From NCBI GenBank assembly GCA_964537685.1, contig CAZICM010000117.1, forward strand, positions 1 through 9,025: a DNA stretch of 9,025 nucleotides, in the 5' to 3' direction. Position 1 is the stretch's first letter. The number at the start of each line of letters is the position of its first letter. Below, in pieces: positions 5,931 through 9,025 of this stretch. This DNA comes from CAZICM01 sp964537685 (GTDB lineage: Bacteria; Myxococcota_A; Polyangia; Polyangiales; Polyangiaceae). The notes under the pieces were generated by a model. It ran no database searches and was not told the origin of the DNA. It saw only the letters and a program-made list of their open reading frames with translations. Made by a program: the position numbers and the translations under genes.

Positions 5931-6776
5931 ATGGCTATCCCGGTTTTTGTTGCGTATGCCCATGCGGATGAAGCTTATAGAAAAGAACTCGTCAAGCATT
6001 TGGGCATACTTGAAAAGCAAAAATTGATCAGTATTTGGCACGATGGGCTGATTCCGAGCGGAGCTAAGTGGGAAGTTGAAATAGAGAGACATCTGCTGGA
6101 AGCCCGCCTGGTCGTATTTTTGATTAGCGCGGATTTCTTCCATTCGGAGTATTGTCATGAGAAGGAAATGAAGCGGGCGATGGAACGGCACGAACATGGG
6201 GAGGCGCGGGTGGTGCCGGTGATTGTGCGACCATGCGGATGGAAGCGAACGGACATTGCATGCATCCAGGCGTTGCCGATGGAAGCCAAACCAGTGAATG
6301 CCTGGAAAGATCAAGATGAAGCATGGCTGAATGTAGTGGATGGAATCGAAGCGGAAGTGTTGAAGCTAATGGAGGCAGATGCCCACGCGGAGCGGGAAAG
6401 GCGGGCGCAGGCACAGGAGGAAGCGCACAGACTAGAGCAGGAACGAGCAGAAGAGGAAGCGCGCAGACTAGAGCAGGAACGAGCAGAAGAGGAAGCGCGC
6501 AGACTAGAGCAGGAACGGACACAATTGGAGGGTTTGGTTTCTGAACATGCAGATGAGGAAAGATGGAAGCGAGCATTAGACCGGGCAGCGCGAGAAGTAG
6601 TAGAGCATGTGGAGCAGGTGAACCGAGCGGAATATGAATGGAACCGAGATGCGCGCCTGAGGGAGGAGGCTATCGCGCAGGCAAGGCGAGAAAAATCTGC
6701 TTTCATCATAGTTGTATGGATATGTTTTGCAGTCCTTGTCGGCAGTGTTTTTTTCGTTATCATTATTGATTGGTAA
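5931..6776 (+). CDS. TIR-domain protein with coiled coil and C-terminal membrane anchor
   Basis: 281 residues from ATG 5931. Residues 2-145 form a TIR domain: beta-A IPVFVAYAHADEAYRKEL, LISIWHDGLIPSGAKWEVEIERHL, ARLVVFLISADFFHSEYCHEKEMKRAME, and RVVPVIVRPCGWKRTDIACIQALPMEAKPVNAW. Glu79 in the YCHEKEM motif matches the position of the catalytic glutamate of NAD-cleaving TIR enzymes. Residues about 150-255 are highly charged and predicted coiled coil, including three 12-residue copies of EEARRLEQERAE. The last 26 residues (SAFIIVVWICFAVLVGSVFFVIIIDW) form one hydrophobic helix, suggesting a tail anchor in the inner membrane. Bacterial TIR proteins commonly act as NADases or signal producers in anti-phage defence; a signalling or scaffold role is also possible. 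It follows the HD-CE remnant on the same strand. No partner gene with sensor or effector function is intact beside it. Domain call firm, function inferred. Confidence 0.88.
   Translation: MAIPVFVAYAHADEAYRKELVKHLGILEKQKLISIWHDGLIPSGAKWEVEIERHLLEARLVVFLISADFFHSEYCHEKEMKRAMERHEHGEARVVPVIVRPCGWKRTDIACIQALPMEAKPVNAWKDQDEAWLNVVDGIEAEVLKLMEADAHAERERRAQAQEEAHRLEQERAEEEARRLEQERAEEEARRLEQERTQLEGLVSEHADEERWKRALDRAAREVVEHVEQVNRAEYEWNRDARLREEAIAQARREKSAFIIVVWICFAVLVGSVFFVIIIDW
6417..6524 (+). repeat. Three 36-bp in-frame repeats in the TIR gene coiled coil
   Basis: Units start at 6417, 6453 and 6489 and encode EEAHRLEQERAE, EEARRLEQERAE and EEARRLEQERTQ. The DNA is almost identical between copies, showing recent slippage-type expansion; each unit adds 12 residues to the coiled coil and keeps the frame. 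Confidence 0.95.
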
Positions 6777-7298
6777 CTCTCGCGCAAATCTGCTGGATAC
6801 ATCACCGCACTATGCCTCAGCCAGGGATTCAAAAGGATTTCGGACCGAGAAAAGATTGTGCGGCATGCCATAATTAGAGCGAGCCATGATTCCATCTCCC
6901 AACAATAAACCTCCCCTATGTACGCTCTCAAAAAAGAATACAGACATTACTGCCTTCGCATCCAAAACACGCAGCAAAACGGTCTGCGCCATATGCTTTG
7001 CTCAATGAAGCGTGCAAGAAGACATGAATACCAACCTTGTCCATATCCTCAATCTCGAACACTGTGTGCAAGATGACGAGGCACTCGCTTGCCTTGATGC
7101 CATCCCATGCCCCAATACAAGTGCCAAGCGATTGAATCAGTGAATTTTTCGTCACAATGATTCTCCCATATCTCGGTGAAAACGGCGCCGAGAGACACAA
7201 CGAGCCTGACCTGCCTCGTTCATGGGCGTGGTGTTCCCAAAGAGGAGCCGCCTTCGTCTTTTTCTACGGCGCCCGACAGACAGGCAAAGGCGTGTAAG
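6777..7298. other. Largely non-coding stretch between the TIR gene and array 2
   Basis: About 520 bp with no recognised gene, no clear terminator for the TIR gene and no mobile element. The only candidate is the small minus-strand ORF at 6928-7155. A 25-codon minus-strand frame (MARSNYGMPHNLFSVRNPFESLAEA, with a GGGAG-like site ahead of it, around 6810-6887) is also present but has no further support. Confidence 0.5.
6928..7155 (-). CDS. Possible small hypothetical protein, 75 residues
   Basis: GTG at 7155 is preceded by GGGAG with 7-base spacing. The product, MTKNSLIQSLGTCIGAWDGIKASECLVILHTVF and onward to GCEGSNVCILF, looks soluble, has a balanced composition and five cysteines, and ends at TGA 6928-6930. 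I recognise no family. The frame is also open a little upstream to ATG 7200. It converges on the TIR gene and is preceded by the 42-bp array on its own strand. It may equally be a fragment of a decayed gene or a chance ORF. Confidence 0.35.
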   Translation of the reverse strand: MTKNSLIQSLGTCIGAWDGIKASECLVILHTVFEIEDMDKVGIHVFLHASLSKAYGADRFAACFGCEGSNVCILF

Positions 7299-7692
7299 CA
7301 TGGCAAAACGGAGCTCGCTTCGATGGGGGCGGCTTTTCACCATGGTAAAACGGGGCGCGCTGCGGGGTTGGCGGCTTTTCACCATGGTAAAACGGGGCGC
7401 GCTGCGGGGTTGGCGGCTTTTCACNNNNNNNNNNNNNNNNNNNNNNNNNNNNNNNNNNNNNNNNNNNNNNNNNNNNNNNNNNNNNNNNNNNNNNNNNNNN
7501 NNNNNNNNNNNNNNNNNNNNNNNNCATGGTAAAACGGGGCGCGCTGCGGGGTGGATCGCTTTTCACCATGTGAAAACGGAGCGCGCTTCGATGTGAGCGG
7601 CTTTTCACCATCTGAATATGGAGCGCGCTTCGATACCGGCCGCCCTTGAGCATGCGAACATGGAGCGCTCATCGATGTTGGCCGCGTTTGAG
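7299..7692 (-). repeat. 42-bp tandem repeat array 2 (interrupted by assembly gap)
   Basis: Units of exactly 42 bp start at 7299, 7341 and 7383 left of the gap, and at 7525, 7567, 7609 and 7651 right of it; 7693 onward is degenerate. On the plus strand a central unit begins CATGGTAAAACGGGGCGCGC and ends GCGGCTTTTCAC. The units next to the gap are nearly identical, and the outer ones drift (CATCTGAATATGGAGCGCGC and so on). Several units read GTGAAAA...TTTTCAC, giving dyad symmetry; at the 7566/7567 junction TTTTCAC-CAT-GTGAAAA forms a 7-bp-arm hairpin. Assigned to the minus strand because it lies downstream of the minus-strand immunity gene and matches array 1 in that direction. Confidence 0.92.
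7425..7524. other. Assembly gap of 100 N
   Basis: Exactly 100 undetermined bases lie between the end of one 42-bp unit and the start of another. The round number marks a scaffold placeholder, so the true length and repeat number here are unknown. Confidence 0.98.
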
Positions 7693-7869
7693 CATTTCTT
7701 CCCGCTTGACGCATCGCTTATCCATCAAAAAGCAAGCTCGAAAAATTTTTTCCGACCCCCTTGCAACGCCCGCGGCCCGCTGTGTGGCATCGAGCGCAGC
7801 CGCGCCTGGAACAATACCTTGAAGCAATCCAAGGGTTAAACCGGCGTTTAGCTGTCTATCGGAAAGCAT
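7693..7869 (-). pseudogene. Possible remnant of a toxin pre-tip segment
   Basis: The minus-strand frame from ATG 7869 reads MLSDRQLNAGLTLGLLQGIVPGAAALDATQRAAGVARGSEKIF and then loses character as it enters the 42-bp array (stop at 7669). The Gly/Ala-rich hydrophobic style resembles the segments before toxin tips in large polymorphic toxins, and the position, downstream of an immunity gene and before the array, mirrors the scar at 1176-1258. Unlike that scar, it does not match the part of its own toxin visible here, so the idea rests on style and position only. The rest of 7870-7959 holds nothing recognised. Confidence 0.25.
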
Positions 7870-7959
7870 AGGCGGAGGCGGCCCCGCCGTTAGCGCGTGG
7901 TTTTCGGGTTCATTGGGGCGCGGTGTGAAGGTATGGGTAGCGAGATTGGTAGCGGGATA

Positions 7960-8523
7960 TCAGTCTGGAGCCCAGATTTGTTTAAATCTTAGTCCAACTA
8001 AATCCTTTGATCTGATCAAATTGACAAATTCATCGGTGACAAAGACAGTGCTCCGCTTCAATTGCGGTAGCTTGAAAAGCATGACGTTTCTAAGCTTCTC
8101 GGGCCTGAATGCATGTTTATATACCATCAACAGTCGATCGCTGGTTGGAGCTCGGAGTATCTCAGACATCGCTTCGTCCAACGCATCGACCAGGGATGTC
8201 ACATTTAACGTCCAGAAATCTCCCTCATCACATGTCAGCGGCAAGAGTTCACCATACTGTTCCAGGACTGATCCGATAAGTGCTCTAGCATGACTACTAA
8301 CAATGAGATCTCCCAATGAGCCACCAGGAAAATCACTAGCCAATAGTATCTTACCGTTCTCATTTGTTTTGACGCGCTTGACCGCGACGGGTTTCCACGT
8401 ATCCCTCAACAGGCTACCGTCAAAAGTTAACCGATCAAAATCACAGTCGTTTACAGGTAAAAGGACTTCAAACTCCTCTCCCTCCCAGAATCGATATACT
8501 TTGGATGTAATGTGTCGAGTCAT
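7960..8523 (-). CDS. Imm11 (DUF1629)-type immunity protein
   Basis: 187 residues, soluble, no signal peptide. The C-terminal half has the pattern of the Imm11/DUF1629 family: DLIVSSHARALIGSVLEQYGELLPLTCDEGDFWTLNVTSLVDALDEAMSEI, then HAFRPEKLRNVMLFKLPQLKRSTVFVTDEFVNLIRSKDLVGLRFKQIW at the end. The ATG at 8523 overlaps the toxin stop by 4 bp (ATGA), and a near-consensus AAGGGAGG at 8537-8530 sits six bases ahead of it, so it can be translated well on its own. By position it protects the producer from the AHH nuclease encoded upstream. Family call from motif pattern; pairing inferred from context. The 42-bp array 2 lies downstream, from 7692 on. Confidence 0.8.
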   Translation of the reverse strand: MTRHITSKVYRFWEGEEFEVLLPVNDCDFDRLTFDGSLLRDTWKPVAVKRVKTNENGKILLASDFPGGSLGDLIVSSHARALIGSVLEQYGELLPLTCDEGDFWTLNVTSLVDALDEAMSEILRAPTSDRLLMVYKHAFRPEKLRNVMLFKLPQLKRSTVFVTDEFVNLIRSKDLVGLRFKQIWAPD

Positions 8524-9025
8524 GGAAAACCTCCCTTAAGAAGCTGCAGTCTAATTGCGGCAAGAATACTAACCGCCTCGTCGCCCGATTTAGCTTCGCT
8601 CAATGCTAAGTTCACGGCTTTATAATATTCACCTGTATGCAACTTCGAATGCACGGCTGCGCCCAGTGGATTCGGACTCGACGATGTGGCAGGTAGAAAC
8701 ACACCATTATCCGCGCTGTCAAGATTGATTCCGAACTTCTGCAAGATGGCACTTGATTTGGCGGCTCCCGGGGCGTTTTTCGCCACGATGTGATGCGCGG
8801 CAGCTCCGGGGGGCCTGGTATGGCCTGCCGCTTCCAGTGCTTTGCCCAGCGGACTATGGGACGTTGGCGCGGCCGGCCCGGCGCTCACACCCGGCGGCCC
8901 ACTGCTGCCACCCGTAGCCAGCGATTGCCACAATCCTTGCCAGCCCGCAAGCGTATTCGCAACGCCCGCTGTGATCACCGTAGAACTCACCGCCAGCGCG
9001 GGCACACCAACCAATGCACCGATAC
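8520..9025 (-). CDS. Polymorphic toxin C-terminus, AHH-family nuclease tip (5' truncated by window)
   Basis: The minus-strand frame is open to the right edge, so this is the end of a longer toxin; the TTG at 9014 is not a convincing start. Counting from 9014, residues 1-50 are hydrophobic and Gly/Ser/Pro-rich (VPALAVSSTVITAGVANTLAGWQGLW), a pre-toxin segment. Residues 70-164 are an AHH domain of the HNH/EndoVII superfamily: AAAHHIVAKN (H74, H75), SSAILQKFGINLDSADNGVFLP (N103) and AVHSKLHTGEYYKAVN (H122, H126). These are the metal-binding and catalytic positions of the family, which degrades nucleic acid. TGA overlaps the Imm11 start. It is transcribed toward the HNH toxin locus at the other end of the window, so the two modules face each other. 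Confidence 0.9.
   Translation of the reverse strand, partial: IGALVGVPALAVSSTVITAGVANTLAGWQGLWQSLATGGSSGPPGVSAGPAAPTSHSPLGKALEAAGHTRPPGAAAHHIVAKNAPGAAKSSAILQKFGINLDSADNGVFLPATSSSPNPLGAAVHSKLHTGEYYKAVNLALSEAKSGDEAVSILAAIRLQLLKGGFP

Noticed and set aside
6835..6880. CAACH haem-binding motif in a short plus-strand frame
   Set aside because: It sits in a frame of about 21 codons without a signal peptide or cytochrome context, so it is a chance match.
6311..6931. 206-residue minus-strand frame opposite the TIR gene
   Set aside because: Ser/Ala/Cys/Arg-rich low-complexity shadow of the coiled-coil codons.
7299..7692. CRISPR array
   Set aside because: Units are joined directly with no unique spacers, and no cas gene is present.
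7152..7714. Several open frames through array 2 with repeated Arg/Pro/Lys-rich peptides on both strands
   Set aside because: All follow from the 42-bp period and cross the N gap; no start site or family supports them.
7739..7757. A/T tract (GAAAAATTTTTTCC) as an intrinsic terminator for the Imm11 transcript
   Set aside because: There is no GC-rich stem before a U-run in the right orientation; it is only a short AT palindrome.

Overview
The window reads as an accessory stretch of a chromosome from a Gram-negative bacterium, most likely a myxobacterium (Myxococcota) or relative. This is inferred from a Cys-rich lipoprotein of myxobacterial style, cytochrome-linked purine catabolism, two different polymorphic-toxin/immunity pairs and a TIR-domain gene, all in moderately GC-rich DNA. 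No rRNA, tRNA, CRISPR or transposase was found, and a 100-N assembly gap sits inside one repeat array.

Layout, left to right. (1) 1-1150, plus strand: the 3' end of a large polymorphic toxin with an HNH/EndoVII-type zinc nuclease tip, followed through an ATGA overlap by a SUFU-type immunity protein. (2) 1151-1943: a diverged copy of the toxin's own pre-tip segment (1176-1258), a 42-bp tandem repeat array (1310-1555), and a roughly 170-bp imperfect inverted repeat with a strong central hairpin. (3) 1944-2474, plus: a Cys-rich putative lipoprotein that overlaps tail-to-tail with the next gene. (4) 5345-2461, minus: a two-gene urate operon, puuD (membrane urate oxidase carrying two c-type haem domains, one more than the usual form as recalled) and allB (allantoinase), overlapping by ATGA. 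(5) 5396-6776, plus: a broken HD-CE-type gene remnant, then an intact TIR / coiled-coil / C-terminal transmembrane protein. (6) 6777-7959: mostly non-coding, with a possible small ORF and a second 42-bp repeat array (7299-7692) interrupted by the gap. (7) 9025-7960, minus: an AHH-family nuclease toxin 3' end and an Imm11-type immunity protein, again ATGA-coupled.

How it fits together. The two toxin/immunity modules face each other, and each is followed, in its own transcription direction, by a 42-bp-period array. Although the arrays look unrelated at first, read in the toxin direction they share an ordered set of short blocks (AAAGC, ACATCG, CCGTTT). This toxin-immunity-array arrangement, present twice in inverted orientation, is the least expected structure here. 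The urate genes would convert urate to 5-hydroxyisourate with electrons passed to haem c, then open allantoin to allantoate; the two intermediate enzymes are not in the window. The HD-CE remnant beside a TIR gene looks like the edge of a partly decayed defence or conflict locus.
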